NCBI RefSeq assembly: GCF_020966635.1
Contig: NZ_JAJKFQ010000001.1
Span: 1,364,001 to 1,428,000, forward strand
Direction of reading: 5' to 3'
DNA: 64,000 bases
Source of the DNA: Stieleria sp. JC731
Lineage (GTDB): Bacteria; Planctomycetota; Planctomycetia; Pirellulales; Pirellulaceae
A model generated the notes under the pieces. The model saw only the letters and a program-made list of their open reading frames with translations. It did no database searches and was not told the origin of the DNA. Below, one piece after another: positions 37,901-48,422 of the stretch. How positions within the stretch are numbered: the first letter of the stretch is position 1; every line of letters starts with the position of its first letter. Both the position numbers and the translations under genes were made by a program.

Positions 37901-38309
37901 CGTCTTGATGGCTGTTGTTGTTGACACCGAACAGATCGTTCAAAATTCCACGCGGTTTGGGAGCATTGGTGCGCCCCCCCGGCTGGGCTTGGTGGTTTTG
38001 ACTGGTTGTCGTGGGCGATGTGCTATCGCTAGACGTCCCGCTCAGCAGCCGTGGAATGAACGAAAGCGTTCGATCGGTGTCCTTTGTCGGTGCGGCAGGC
38101 TGCTTTCCGACCACCTGACGAACGTTGTCCTGCTGTCCGGGTTCGCGAACGCCAAAGGCACTTTGAACGGCGCCAGTCGACGAAGCGGAACCCGATTTCC
38201 GATGGAGGCTGCGCGATGCGTTGCCGGGAGTGGCTGACCAAGCGGGGCCGCCTGTCATGATCCCGATCAGCGAGTAGATAGCGAAATTTTTGAAGCGTCC
38301 GCGAAGCAT
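34995..38309 (-). CDS. Large exported protein with Pro/Ala-rich half and DUF11 repeats
   Basis: A 1104-residue secreted protein. The signal peptide includes FAIYSLIGIMTGGPAWSA. Residues about 30-630 are low-complexity (Pro, Ala, Ser, Thr, Asn), with spaced basic residues, probably an unstructured, possibly wall-spanning or surface region. From about 645 come four DUF11/OmcB-like immunoglobulin-type repeats, seen as FEIRVENRGSIDAEGVMVRT, YKVRVLNPGDGIAPNVVFTL, YQLQLTNKGTATSKNVQASL and YEIVIKNRGSRAATDVRAVA. The C-terminus is basic (MSRRSERVSRRSTTSR). DUF11 proteins serve as cell-surface structural proteins in planctomycetes and chlamydiae. It diverges from the lactonase gene and ends at a strong terminator. 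Confidence 0.8.
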   Translation of the reverse strand: MLRGRFKNFAIYSLIGIMTGGPAWSATPGNASRSLHRKSGSASSTGAVQSAFGVREPGQQDNVRQVVGKQPAAPTKDTDRTLSFIPRLLSGTSSDSTSPTTTSQNHQAQPGGRTNAPKPRGILNDLFGVNNNSHQDVAAEQTVRASNDPPPPVNWDGIPYHQAKSQSRSSNPTPIRDPRPGEARMSNSGRVASSNSARLTRQPETPQLDAPTLPKAPSLETAATSSRRTSTPPAKVVSSKIEAERPSTLSPLSSSRRSDRRSLPTLDASEIAAARNAKLDEEDLVPKISRRRIKPDANETAKSTKLSENAVSGSLTDQSDAPKASPTPVADKVAAADKPKVDAPSAPKVQSKPVPAKTPSAEIATKAAPQPATNPAETNSPAETNRIAGSAASSNPSVETAEPSAPTQFNTANLTTPAPAVATNDAATNNIAGVDDNQSPRFVKPTMSAPAAPKFGPRTNVVSGRVGPPASEFHTGNANNTMPNSVHNFAQQPNSGVAQPKHDAALKPSHVPLHPATGSVAGTPIGSGIAVGEPHPATSSLSLPAATAPQPQASIARAPQMHRPLPETAPGSSALGTPEQSPQPYVNSVSNLPSASTPEHRVAANQSPSAPYVNAPFTENQARSSAAPNAQSELSPDETAVASELPGIRVVTQGPRRLIIRQTEVFEIRVENRGSIDAEGVMVRTSVPDWADLKGQSASRGQLDPPNHLNNRRLVWALDRLPAGSNETMYVRLQALQSGSHELDVDWTLVPQKSVAKVEVREPKLDLVIEGPEDVVYGESQTYKVRVLNPGDGIAPNVVFTLSPNSPTPQTQRIGNIPSGKEAQFEVELTAQDLGDLKIHGFAAGDLGLKSEAEKTIKVLAAELEAVLVGPELKYQNTDAIYQLQLTNKGTATSKNVQASLGLPPGTRYVDGINEAVKRGNKLTWQIESLPPGATREYEFTCNMTATGNHTFDFMATGSAAGQTAVALETQVESIADLVLSINDPAAPAPVGSEVTYEIVIKNRGSRAATDVRAVAQFSKGIEPRRIDGHSGQVLTGQVLIDPISSIRPGEEVRIHVIAEAESDGHHRFRTEIRSGETVLVSEEATHYMSRRSERVSRRSTTSR

Positions 38310-38511
38310 GCGTCCATCTCATATTGTGCGTAAATACATTCTGTCACTCTCGATATCGGAACCATCGCGGGTACAGTTGAGTAGAATTTGCCGGTTGTTC
38401 GGATTGTCGGGCGATCCGAGCCTGTTTCCCGTGTTCCATGTTTCACAGTTTCGGGGTGCGTCCCCGCTTTCGTTCCTGTTTTGCCGAGTCACCAAGGTGG
38501 GGATTCTTTTG

Positions 38512-39648
38512 ATGCGTTTTACTGTCTGCTTGATCGTTGGAGTTTTGATGATGACAGCGGCTTGTCGAGAAGCGGCCGCCGATGTCGTTGATGTTTGGTT
38601 TGGGACATCGACACCACGAGGCGGATTGAGCAAAGGGATCTACCACGGTGCGTTTGATACAGAATCAGGCAAGCTACGTGACATCGAACTTGCCGCTGAG
38701 ATCAGCGGGCCTGGCTTTTTGGCAAAACACCCCAACGGCAAGATGCTTTACGCCGTTGCCACCAAGAGCGGCACACCATCGGTTGTCGCTTATCAGATCG
38801 ATGGAGAAAGCGGTAAACAGTCGCTCGTCGAAGATAGCTCGCTACCGATCGGTGACGGTGGTGCGGCACATGTTTCGGTCAGCCGTGACGGTAAGGTTGT
38901 TTTGACTGCCCAGTACGGTGGCGGATCGACCGCATGTTTTCGGCTGGATGAATCTGGCAGCCTCGTCGAACGATCCGATCTTCAAGAACACCCACCGGGA
39001 TCGGGTGTCGTACCCGGTCGCCAAGAGACCGCGCACGCGCACTGGACGGGAACATCACCCGATGACCGTTTTGTTTTCGTTCCCGATTTGGGAATGGACA
39101 AAGTGGTGATCTATAAACTCGATTCGTCCGCAGGCACGTTGACGCCTCATGGCTATGGAGAGTGTCCTGCAGGAGGCGGTCCACGCCATATGAAATTCAG
39201 CCCAGACGGAACCAAAGTCTATGTGCTGAATGAATTGGCGCTCTCGGTGACGGTGTTCGACTATGACGCGGAAGCGGGTGCGATGAAGCCTATCCAGACG
39301 ATCGAAACTTTGCCTGAAAGCGTGAAGGCAAAGGAAGACTTCAACAGTGCATCCGAAATCCGCGTTCATGCTTCTGGGAAATTTGTCTACTCGGCAAACC
39401 GTGGAAACGATTCGATCACGGCTTATAGCGTTGAAGAAGCAACCGGGCGATTGAGCTTGATCGAAGTTGAACCGATCCATGGCGCGTGGCCGCGTAATTT
39501 CAATATCGACCCGAGCGGTCGTTTTCTGCTGGCGGCAGGAAAGAACACGAATTCGATTTCGATTTTCACCATCGATCAAACGACGGGCGAATTGCAATTC
39601 ACACGCGATGCCGTTTTCGTCCCACAGTCAATTTGTGTGCTGTTCTAA
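38512..39648 (+). CDS. Exported lactonase-family beta-propeller (6-phosphogluconolactonase-like)
   Basis: The frame opens at 38290, but ATG 38512 was chosen. It follows AAGGTGGGG by about 8 bp and starts a clean signal peptide (RFTVCLIVGVLMMTAACREA, cleavage after AAA). The 378-residue protein has the lactonase-family propeller: FGTSTPRGGLSKGIYHGAFD, AAHVSVSRDGKVVLTAQYGG, HAHWTGTSPDDRFVFVPDLG, GGGPRHMKFSPDGTKVYVLN and FNIDPSGRFLLAAGKNTNSI. E. coli Pgl (YbhE) of this fold hydrolyses 6-phosphogluconolactone, but an exported protein is unlikely to act in the pentose-phosphate pathway; a periplasmic lactonase or binding role is more probable. Confidence 0.85.
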   Translation: MRFTVCLIVGVLMMTAACREAAADVVDVWFGTSTPRGGLSKGIYHGAFDTESGKLRDIELAAEISGPGFLAKHPNGKMLYAVATKSGTPSVVAYQIDGESGKQSLVEDSSLPIGDGGAAHVSVSRDGKVVLTAQYGGGSTACFRLDESGSLVERSDLQEHPPGSGVVPGRQETAHAHWTGTSPDDRFVFVPDLGMDKVVIYKLDSSAGTLTPHGYGECPAGGGPRHMKFSPDGTKVYVLNELALSVTVFDYDAEAGAMKPIQTIETLPESVKAKEDFNSASEIRVHASGKFVYSANRGNDSITAYSVEEATGRLSLIEVEPIHGAWPRNFNIDPSGRFLLAAGKNTNSISIFTIDQTTGELQFTRDAVFVPQSICVLF

Positions 39649-39747
39649 AGACCGCTGTATAGGATTCGGCGATCAATATCAGATGATCGCTTGGTGAAAG
39701 CCGGCGTGACGGTTGAAGGGTCACCGCGATTGGCTGACCGCGATGGT

Positions 39748-41469
39748 TTATTTGACCAGTTTCTGAAACTGCTTGAACGTTTTCGTGTTCGCTACGTCTG
39801 CTTTGGTCAAACCGCCACGGCGTGCTTGCTTGATACCGTATTGCATCACATCCAACCCATGAATGCTGTGGGCGTCGGTGCTGATAACGATGGGGATGCC
39901 CAGTTTCTTTGCGGCTGCCAGATGAATCTCGTTTAGGTCCAGCCGAGCGGGATTCGCGTTCAGCTCCATCAGCTTACCTGCCTTGGCTGTCGCTTTAAGC
40001 ACCGCATCCATGTCGACTTCGTAGGGCGGGCGTCGATTGATCAAACGGCCGGTGGGGTGAGCGATGCAATCGACGTGTGGATTTTCGATCGCACCGAGGA
40101 TTCGATCTGTGATCTGATCGCGTGATTGTCGCTGCCCATAGTGGACGCTCGCGAGCACCCAATCGGCTTCGGCCAGGACGTCCTCGGGCAGGTCCATGTC
40201 GCCGGCTTCCAGGATGTCGCACTCGATGCCTTTGAGGATCATCAGTTGATCTTCGTATTCGGGGCGGATCTCATCGATCATGGCCCATTGTTCGCGGAGC
40301 CGTTCAGGATTGAGGCCCATCGCCATCGAAACACGTTGGCTATGGTCTGTGATCGCGATGTATTTCAAGCCCTTTTCAATCGCGGCATCCGCCATCTCAC
40401 GGATGGTGTTTTGTCCGTCCGTCGCGGTCGTATGCATGTGCAAGTCACCGCGAACATCGGATGTTTCGATCAACTCTGGCAGAGCCCCGTTGTCGATGGC
40501 TTTGAATTCAAGCCGGTCTTCGCGGAGTTCCGGTGGGATCCATGGCAGTCCGATGGCTTCGTAGACGTCTTGTTCAGTCGCGCCGGCAACCTGTTGATCA
40601 TCATCAAGCTTGAAGACACCGTACTCGTTGATCTTCAGCCCTTTGTCCTTAGCGATGCGCCGTGTGTGAATGTTGTGTGCTTGTGAACCGGTAAAGTATT
40701 GCAGTGCCGCACCGAATTGGTCTTCGTCGACACATCGCATGTCAACTTGAAAAGCTTTGCCGACTCGAATGGAGATCTTCGTTTCGCCTCGGCCGATCGT
40801 CTGTGACTTTTCTGGGTAGGCTTCGAGGTGGTCCATTGCGGCTGCCCGGTCATCGGCGACGACCAACAGGTCCAAATCGCCTACCGTTTCTCGGCCACGT
40901 CGATAGGATCCTGCCCATTCCATTTTCTTGATTGCCTTGCAGGACTGCATGTGCTTGCCGATTGATCGTGCCAAGTCATCGCCCGCGGACCAATAGATCC
41001 GTTCGGCAGCTTGTTCGGCGATCGAAAGCCCTTCCAAAATCGACTCGGCCGTTTTCTTGCCAAAGCCTTTAAGCTTGGCGACCGATCCGTCTTCGCATGC
41101 CTTGCGTAGATCGGCGAGAGATTCGATGTGCAATTCCTTTTGCAACGTCGCCGCCTTCTTTGCGCCAAGCCCAGGGATGCGGGAAATCTGGATCATCACA
41201 TCGGGGATCTCTTCACGCAGCTTTTCCAGTTGTGGCAAGCTACCCGTTTCCAACAAGACCTTCGTTTTGTCGGCGAGCGTTTTGCCGATGCCGGAGAGGT
41301 CCGAAAGTTTGCGGTCAGGATCTGAAACGATGTCAGCGAGTGATTCGTCAAGATCGCGAATCGCTTTGGCACCCTGCTTGTACGCGCGAATGCGGAATGG
41401 GTTTTCGCCCTTGAATTCCAGAAGCTCCGCAAGCTCTTCAAAAACGGCCGCGATTCCCGTGTTGTCCAT
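39748..41469 (-). CDS. polX: DNA polymerase X family protein with PHP domain
   Basis: A 573-residue DNA repair polymerase/exonuclease. The N-terminal helical region (IAAVFEELAELLEFKGENPF) is followed by two helix-hairpin-helix segments (SRIPGLGAKKAATLQKEL, LKGFGKKTAESILEGL). The polymerase X nucleotidyl centre is GDLDLLVVADD (DxD) with a later Asp in FQVDMRC. From about residue 336 comes a PHP phosphoesterase domain: GDLHMHTTATDG, KYIAITDHSQRV, DWVLASVHYGQ and HPTGRLINRR, which gives 3'-5' exonuclease activity. Length and order match bacterial PolX. The start ATG 41469 begins the family similarity. No repair genes are adjacent. Confidence 0.94.
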   Translation of the reverse strand: MDNTGIAAVFEELAELLEFKGENPFRIRAYKQGAKAIRDLDESLADIVSDPDRKLSDLSGIGKTLADKTKVLLETGSLPQLEKLREEIPDVMIQISRIPGLGAKKAATLQKELHIESLADLRKACEDGSVAKLKGFGKKTAESILEGLSIAEQAAERIYWSAGDDLARSIGKHMQSCKAIKKMEWAGSYRRGRETVGDLDLLVVADDRAAAMDHLEAYPEKSQTIGRGETKISIRVGKAFQVDMRCVDEDQFGAALQYFTGSQAHNIHTRRIAKDKGLKINEYGVFKLDDDQQVAGATEQDVYEAIGLPWIPPELREDRLEFKAIDNGALPELIETSDVRGDLHMHTTATDGQNTIREMADAAIEKGLKYIAITDHSQRVSMAMGLNPERLREQWAMIDEIRPEYEDQLMILKGIECDILEAGDMDLPEDVLAEADWVLASVHYGQRQSRDQITDRILGAIENPHVDCIAHPTGRLINRRPPYEVDMDAVLKATAKAGKLMELNANPARLDLNEIHLAAAKKLGIPIVISTDAHSIHGLDVMQYGIKQARRGGLTKADVANTKTFKQFQKLVK

Positions 41470-41730
41470 CGATATGATCGTTCTAAGCGAATGTTGTTTG
41501 TTAACAAACGCATGTTAGCGAATCACATCAAATTCGTCGTCAGACAAATTCGAAATCACGAACCTGCACGGTGAAGAGTTGCATCCTCACTCTGAAGCAA
41601 GGCATCGCTTTATCGGACGAAAGACCTTGAATGACCAACGAAAACACGACGGTCAGCACCGGTCATCAAAAAGCGTTTCTGGCGAGCGATGTTCGTCGAT
41701 TAAAAGCCGATGTACTTTCGCGATGGCCGT

Positions 41731-43731
41731 CTACTGAACCGGTACCCAACCGGCACTGCTACGCTGTTTTCGAGGTGCCGGTTGCACGACAGGTTTCGAT
41801 ACCGGGTGAGGCTGAGCCAAGTTAGCACGAACTACCGTCGGTGCAGGCAAGGGATCGAGCGAGTCCCAAGAAGAGACTTGCTGGATCGGGTTCTCGCGAA
41901 GTTTAACTTCCTTAACCTCGACACCAATTTGGCGGGAGTTGGTTTGAAATCCTTCCACAGATCGGTTGGATGCCGGCGGTAGCGGGGGCGGTTCCAGATC
42001 GCTCGATTGGTTCTGCAATCCCGAAGGTTGGCTTGTGAACGAAGGCACTTCGCTGCGGTCTCGAGCTTGTGGGATCGTTCGTTGTGAAAGACCTGTCGGT
42101 TGCGTTTGGCTTGATCCGTTTGCCGGCTGTGCGATTGTCGGTTTTACCGGTGGGACACCGACAGGACGAACAGAGCTGTACGTAGGCGCAATAGGAGCTG
42201 GCGTTTGATTGTTGATCGTCTGATTCGCGTTTGACTGAAGGCTAAGCGAAGGAGGTGTTTGGGTTGTCAAACGCTCGTCGTTGCGAAACAGACCATTCGG
42301 GTTTGAGCCTCGCATGCGTCCGGTTACCGGAGGATCAAGCTGAATACCAGGTTCAGCGGCATCGCCTGAGGATTCAGGTTGAGACTGCGGCTGGGATCCG
42401 TCTGACTGTTCCTTGAATCGGTAATAGTCGTCGTACGGATTGAGGTCGGTGCCGTATGACTGGCTGCTGTTGTCAGGCGTTTGTGTCTGTGTGTTGTTGG
42501 TCGAGCCGTTAGCCGTGCCCGTACCTTGTTCGGTTGAGCTGCCGAATGAAGGACGTTGTTGGTACTGCAGCTCAGGCATGCCTGTATCTCGCTGGTCGGC
42601 AGGATCGGCGCCAGTCAATGGAGCTTGGTTCGGGTAACCGCTGCCAGGCATTGTCGCGCCTGGCACGGTCGATGGGATCGTTGTCACGCCGGAGCTTCCC
42701 TGAGAAAACTCACCGCCAACTTGACCGATCGCAGACGGTGTCGAGAAGGTGCCTGGGATGGATGTTTGTGGCAGGACTTGTGTTTGACCGTACGTGTTTG
42801 TCGTTGGGGCGGCCCCGTAGGGAATCGTGCAGGGATCGATCGCTGCTGGAGCAATTGTCTGACTTGGGGTAATCGTTGTCGGCATCAACGTGTTGTACGG
42901 AACACGCTGTAGCTGTTGCACATAGGAACTGCAGCCTTGCTGCGTTGTCACGCTCGTGCCGGTGACAGGATCGAGCGTCGTGACCGGTCGGTAATAGGTG
43001 ATTGGGACTTGATTGTACGTTGTGACGTAGTCGGTGTTGCGTCCGAGCAGCGAATTGAAAAATCGTGCAAGGCCAGAACCGAGTCGCCATCGCGGCTGTT
43101 CGTATGCCAGAGGCAAAGCGGTTGTTCCAACAGGAGCTGCGTAGCTGGTCGGTGCGACAGCGTTGTTGTAGCCAGGAGTGGCGTAGTTGGATGTGTAGGT
43201 TGCCGAGGGAAAGACCGGGTTGGCAGACCCGCGAAGCGCAGTCGCCAGAGGAACCCCCGAAGACAGTGGAATCCGCGAAGACTGATAGGGCGTCACATTG
43301 GCAGGCGTCGTGACCGGAAGGCCTGTGTAAACCGAGGGGTTATTGAATGTCTGAACATTCGTGTATCCGGGATAGGCATATCCATTTGGGTATGCCGGGT
43401 CACCTTGCACCGTGATCGCGGGACGTTGTGCAGCGACGACGCCTGCGCTTGCGTTTGGGAACGTGTTCACGGAGGAATAGCCGCTAACGGGTACTCCAGC
43501 AACGGGAGTCGTTCCTGGGACAATGCCCATTGGCGAGGTGACGGGTGTATACGGATAGTTGGCTGTGTAGCCAGCCACCGGATAGTTGGCGGTGTAAGCC
43601 GGACTGCTGTAGGCGTTTGAGCGTCCGAAGAGCCAGTCCAGGCAACCGGCCTTGGCTTCACTGGCGCATCCGAGGGCGGATGCCGCGATGAAGGTGGCAG
43701 CGATTTTGGTGGTGAGCCGGCAAATGGTCAT
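41731..43731 (-). CDS. Exported Pro/Ser/Thr/Gln-rich repetitive protein
   Basis: ATG 43731 was chosen because GGAAAG is 7 bp upstream and a signal peptide follows at once (CRLTTKIAATFIAASALGC, cleavage after AKA). A frame extending to 43848 would hide it. The 666-residue product is low in charge and rich in Pro, Gly, Ser, Thr, Gln and Tyr, with short repeats such as YTANYPVAGYTANYPYTP. No conserved domain was recognised. A cysteine lies within ALGCASEAKAGCLDW, but the lipobox is imperfect (A-L-G-C), so lipoprotein status is uncertain. Composition suggests an extended surface or matrix protein. It is divergent from the chaperone locus. Confidence 0.7.
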   Translation of the reverse strand: MTICRLTTKIAATFIAASALGCASEAKAGCLDWLFGRSNAYSSPAYTANYPVAGYTANYPYTPVTSPMGIVPGTTPVAGVPVSGYSSVNTFPNASAGVVAAQRPAITVQGDPAYPNGYAYPGYTNVQTFNNPSVYTGLPVTTPANVTPYQSSRIPLSSGVPLATALRGSANPVFPSATYTSNYATPGYNNAVAPTSYAAPVGTTALPLAYEQPRWRLGSGLARFFNSLLGRNTDYVTTYNQVPITYYRPVTTLDPVTGTSVTTQQGCSSYVQQLQRVPYNTLMPTTITPSQTIAPAAIDPCTIPYGAAPTTNTYGQTQVLPQTSIPGTFSTPSAIGQVGGEFSQGSSGVTTIPSTVPGATMPGSGYPNQAPLTGADPADQRDTGMPELQYQQRPSFGSSTEQGTGTANGSTNNTQTQTPDNSSQSYGTDLNPYDDYYRFKEQSDGSQPQSQPESSGDAAEPGIQLDPPVTGRMRGSNPNGLFRNDERLTTQTPPSLSLQSNANQTINNQTPAPIAPTYSSVRPVGVPPVKPTIAQPANGSSQTQPTGLSQRTIPQARDRSEVPSFTSQPSGLQNQSSDLEPPPLPPASNRSVEGFQTNSRQIGVEVKEVKLRENPIQQVSSWDSLDPLPAPTVVRANLAQPHPVSKPVVQPAPRKQRSSAGWVPVQ

Positions 43732-44131
43732 GGAAGCTTTCCGTCGCAGCGGTCGATTACTTGTTGGAGTTGCTATCGGGGGGGCTGTGGTTGTGGAAAG
43801 TCCACAGATCTCCTGCAGAAGTGGACGCTGCAGATAGGGTTTGGTCAATCATTTCGCCAGCCGGACTTTGGAGTTGGGAAGCGTTTTGGACCCAGAGTTT
43901 CCGATCATGTCGATATTTTCGAGTCTGCCGCCGAGATGGCAGACAGTTGAGTCTGGTGCGGGAGCAAGGTCGTTAGGTCTGCCATCGTGGCACGTCTCGT
44001 GGCGCGTCAGATCGTTGAAAAATCGGGGAAAAAAACGGTGAGTCGATGTCACCTTGGCGGTGCACGAATTGCGCGGTCAAATCCCGCGAAAGCTGCGCTC
44101 TGCTATACGAAAATTTTTTTGACGAGGCCGG

Positions 44132-44149
44132 TTGGCACGGCGGTTGCTT
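44132..44149 (+). promoter_or_regulatory. Candidate sigma-54 (-24/-12) promoter upstream of groL1
   Basis: TTGGCACGGCGGTTGCTT matches the sigma-54 consensus YTGGCACGrNNNTTGCW at every fixed position, with the GG and GC dinucleotides at the required 10-bp spacing. The predicted start is about 12 bp downstream, near 44157, leaving a leader of about 310 nt before groL1. No enhancer-binding site was identified. Chance occurrence of TGGCAC-N5-TTGC in a window this size is low but not negligible. Confidence 0.55.
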
Positions 44150-44334
44150 TGAGGCGGGGTCGATCAGCGGGACTGTCACTTTAGTCGACAGGCTGGTCCC
44201 GAGCCGGCTGCCAACGAGCGTCATACGTCGCCGTTGACGGCATGAGTTGGATGACTTCCCGGTCATTCCAAGATGGCTGCCAGATTCCCGCAGGTAGACC
44301 GTTGGTCGGACGTGGCTAGATCGCGAAGACGTAG

Positions 44335-46173
<1,839 letters not shown>

Positions 46174-46229
46174 TTCATCGTGCCCTGCTCTGCACTCCCC
46201 TGCCCTGCACCTTGCGCAGGTCTTTGAAT

Positions 46230-46257
46230 CGATCGCTCGTTTTCACGCGAGCGATCG
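46230..46257 (+). promoter_or_regulatory. Strong hairpin between groL1 and groES
   Basis: CGATCGCTCG at 46230-46239 and CGAGCGATCG at 46248-46257 form a perfect 10-bp stem with an 8-nt loop. It follows the groL1 stop by 56 bp and precedes groES by about 48 bp, without a T-tract. It may be a partial terminator, an RNA-processing site or a stabilising 3' end that sets the groL1 to groES-groL2 ratio. Confidence 0.55.
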
Positions 46258-46305
46258 TCAACTGAAACAAATAAACAAACACTACCAAACGGAATACATC
46301 GCATC

Positions 46306-46602
46306 ATGGCTAAAGTAAAACTGCGTCCACTGGATGACCGCGTCGTTGTTCAACCTGTCGAAGCGGAAACCACCACCGCTGGCGGTATCGTTCTTCCCGA
46401 CGCGGCACGCGAAAAACCACAACGCGGAACGATCGTCGCTGTCGGACCTGGCAAGCTTCTCGAAAGCGGAAACCGTGGCGAACTAAGCGTCGCTATTGGT
46501 GACACCGTGATTTATGGAAAGTACGGCGGAAGCGACATCGAAGTCGACGGCCAAGAAATGAAGATCCTTCGCGAGAGTGACATCTTGGCAAAGGTTCTGT
46601 AG
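46306..46602 (+). CDS. groES: Co-chaperonin GroES
   Basis: The 98-residue product is the heptameric lid of GroEL. It has the canonical start VKLRPLDDRVVVQPVEAETT, the mobile loop TTAGGIVLPDAAREKPQRGT that docks on GroEL, GTIVAVGPGKLLESGNRGEL and the C-terminal KILRESDILAKVL. It lies between two groEL genes, so a single lid probably serves both. ATG 46306 is preceded by a purine-rich stretch but no strong ribosome binding site. Spacing is 132 bp from groL1 and 40 bp to groL2; the short gap suggests groES-groL2 cotranscription. Confidence 0.97.
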   Translation: MAKVKLRPLDDRVVVQPVEAETTTAGGIVLPDAAREKPQRGTIVAVGPGKLLESGNRGELSVAIGDTVIYGKYGGSDIEVDGQEMKILRESDILAKVL

Positions 46603-46642
46603 TCGATTCAGTACGCGTTTTCACTGATAGAGGAATCCTCTC

Positions 46643-48262
46643 GTGGCAAAACAACTCCTTTTTGACGATCACGCTCGCGCTCGAATGCTTGCTGGGATCG
46701 ACAAGTTGGCCAACGCCGTCGCTGTGACGATGGGACCGACCGGCCGCAACGTCATCATTGACAAATCCTTTGGTGGTCCGACCGTGACCAAAGACGGTGT
46801 CACCGTTGCCAAAGAAGTCGAATTGGAAGACCGATTCGAAAACATGGGTGCAAAGTTGGTCATCGAAGTCGCGCAAAAGACTAGCGACTTGGCAGGTGAC
46901 GGAACGACCACCGCGACCGTGTTGGCTCGTGCGATCTTCAAAGAAGGTCTGCGAAACATCGTCGCCGGTAGCAACCCAACGGCAGTTCGTCGTGGTATCG
47001 ACAAAGCTGTCAACGCTGCTTGCAATCACTTGTTGGAAATGGGACGTCCCGTCGAAGACAAGAAAGAAGTCGAGCACGTCGGTGCGATCAGTGCAAACAA
47101 CGATCCTAAGATTGGTGAGTTGTTGGCCGAAGCACTAGAGCGTGTTGGCAAAGACGGTGTGATCACCGTCGAAGAAGGCAAAACTCGCGAAACTTCGGTC
47201 GAATACGTCGACGGAATGCAGTTCGACAAAGGTTACATCTCGCCCTACTTCATCACTGATGCGGGCACGATGGAAGCCAGCCTCGAGAACGCATTGGTGT
47301 TGCTGTACGAAAAGAAGATCAGCAACATTCGTGACCTCGTTCCGTTGTTGGAAAAGTCGGCTCAAACCGGCCAACCATTGTTGATCATCGCCGAAGACGT
47401 CGACGCCGAAGCGTTGACCCTGTTGGTCGTCAACAAGCTGCGTGGAACGCTGAATGTCTGTGCCGTTAAAGCACCAGGCTTCGGCGATCGCCGCAAAGCA
47501 ATGTTGGGAGACATCGCAACCCTGACCGGCGGAACGCTGATCAGCGAAGACTTGGGCATCCAACTGGAAAACGTCACGCTGGAACAACTGGGACGTGCGA
47601 AGAACGTCACCGTTGACAAGAACAGCACCACGATCGTTGAAGGTGGCGGAAAACGCGAAGATATCGATCAACGCGTTGCCCAAATCCGTGCTCAGATCGA
47701 GCAGACCGACAGCGACTACGACAAAGAGAAGTACCAAGAACGCTTGGCCAAGTTGGCCGGTGGTGTTGCCGTGATCAGCGTCGGTGCAGAAACCGAAGCT
47801 GAGATGAAGCAAACCAAAGCACGCTTGGAAGACGCTTTGCACGCCACACGTGCTGCAGTCGAAGAAGGCATCCTGCCAGGTGGCGGTGTTGCACTCGTTC
47901 GCTGCATCGAAGCTGTCGAAGCCGCCAAGAAGTCGGCTCGTGGCGACGAAAAGATCGGCGTCGATATCGTCTTGGGTGCCCTTTCGGCTCCGATGAAGCA
48001 GATCGCTGACAACGGCGGAATCGACGGAAGCGTTGTCGTTGACGAAGTTCGTCAGAAAGACGCCAGCATCGGTTACAACGCCCACAGTGGCGAATATGCC
48101 GACATGTTCAAAGTTGGTGTTATCGACCCTGTCAAAGTTGTGCGTACCGCACTGACCAACGCAGGCAGCATCGCAGGTTTGTTGCTGACAACCGAAGCGA
48201 TGGTCACCAACTTTGAGAAGGAAGACAAAGAACGCGTCCGCGCTGAAGGCGTCGTTTCTTAA
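46643..48262 (+). CDS. groL2: Chaperonin GroEL, paralogue 2 (no GGM tail)
   Basis: The 539-residue GroEL has all main motifs: [79 protein letters not shown] and [20 protein letters not shown]. Unlike groL1 it ends in charged residues ([17 protein letters not shown]) with no GGM repeats. Its ATP-binding core is closer to the standard consensus than groL1 (GTTTATVLA, not GTTSATLLA). It may therefore be the paralogue nearer to the ancestral type, or one adapted to particular clients. GTG start at 46643 after GAGGAATC. A strong terminator follows. Confidence 0.95.
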   Translation: MAKQLLFDDHARARMLAGIDKLANAVAVTMGPTGRNVIIDKSFGGPTVTKDGVTVAKEVELEDRFENMGAKLVIEVAQKTSDLAGDGTTTATVLARAIFKEGLRNIVAGSNPTAVRRGIDKAVNAACNHLLEMGRPVEDKKEVEHVGAISANNDPKIGELLAEALERVGKDGVITVEEGKTRETSVEYVDGMQFDKGYISPYFITDAGTMEASLENALVLLYEKKISNIRDLVPLLEKSAQTGQPLLIIAEDVDAEALTLLVVNKLRGTLNVCAVKAPGFGDRRKAMLGDIATLTGGTLISEDLGIQLENVTLEQLGRAKNVTVDKNSTTIVEGGGKREDIDQRVAQIRAQIEQTDSDYDKEKYQERLAKLAGGVAVISVGAETEAEMKQTKARLEDALHATRAAVEEGILPGGGVALVRCIEAVEAAKKSARGDEKIGVDIVLGALSAPMKQIADNGGIDGSVVVDEVRQKDASIGYNAHSGEYADMFKVGVIDPVKVVRTALTNAGSIAGLLLTTEAMVTNFEKEDKERVRAEGVVS

Positions 48263-48295
48263 GCAGGATGCGATGATTGAGTCGTAATCACATCG

Positions 48296-48335
48296 ACGGG
48301 CCGCTGCCTATTGAACGGCATGCGGCCCGTTTTTG
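48296..48335 (+). terminator. Rho-independent terminator after groL2
   Basis: ACGGGCCGC at 48296-48304 pairs with GCGGCCCGT at 48322-48330 (9 bp, 17-nt loop) and is followed by a run of T (TTTTT from 48330). It separates the groES-groL2 transcript from dnaJ, which therefore needs its own promoter in the 87 bp that follow or relies on read-through. Confidence 0.88.
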
Positions 48336-48422
48336 TGTGCGACAACCCAGGCGGTAAATGGTGTCCCGATCGGATGCGATTTGCCATTAATCAAAACACA
48401 TACACGACGACTGTCTGTGTCG

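Noticed and set aside
41631-41825. 64-residue plus-strand frame between polX and the repetitive protein
   Set aside because: It overlaps the 3' end of the minus-strand gene, has no family similarity and no convincing ribosome binding site.
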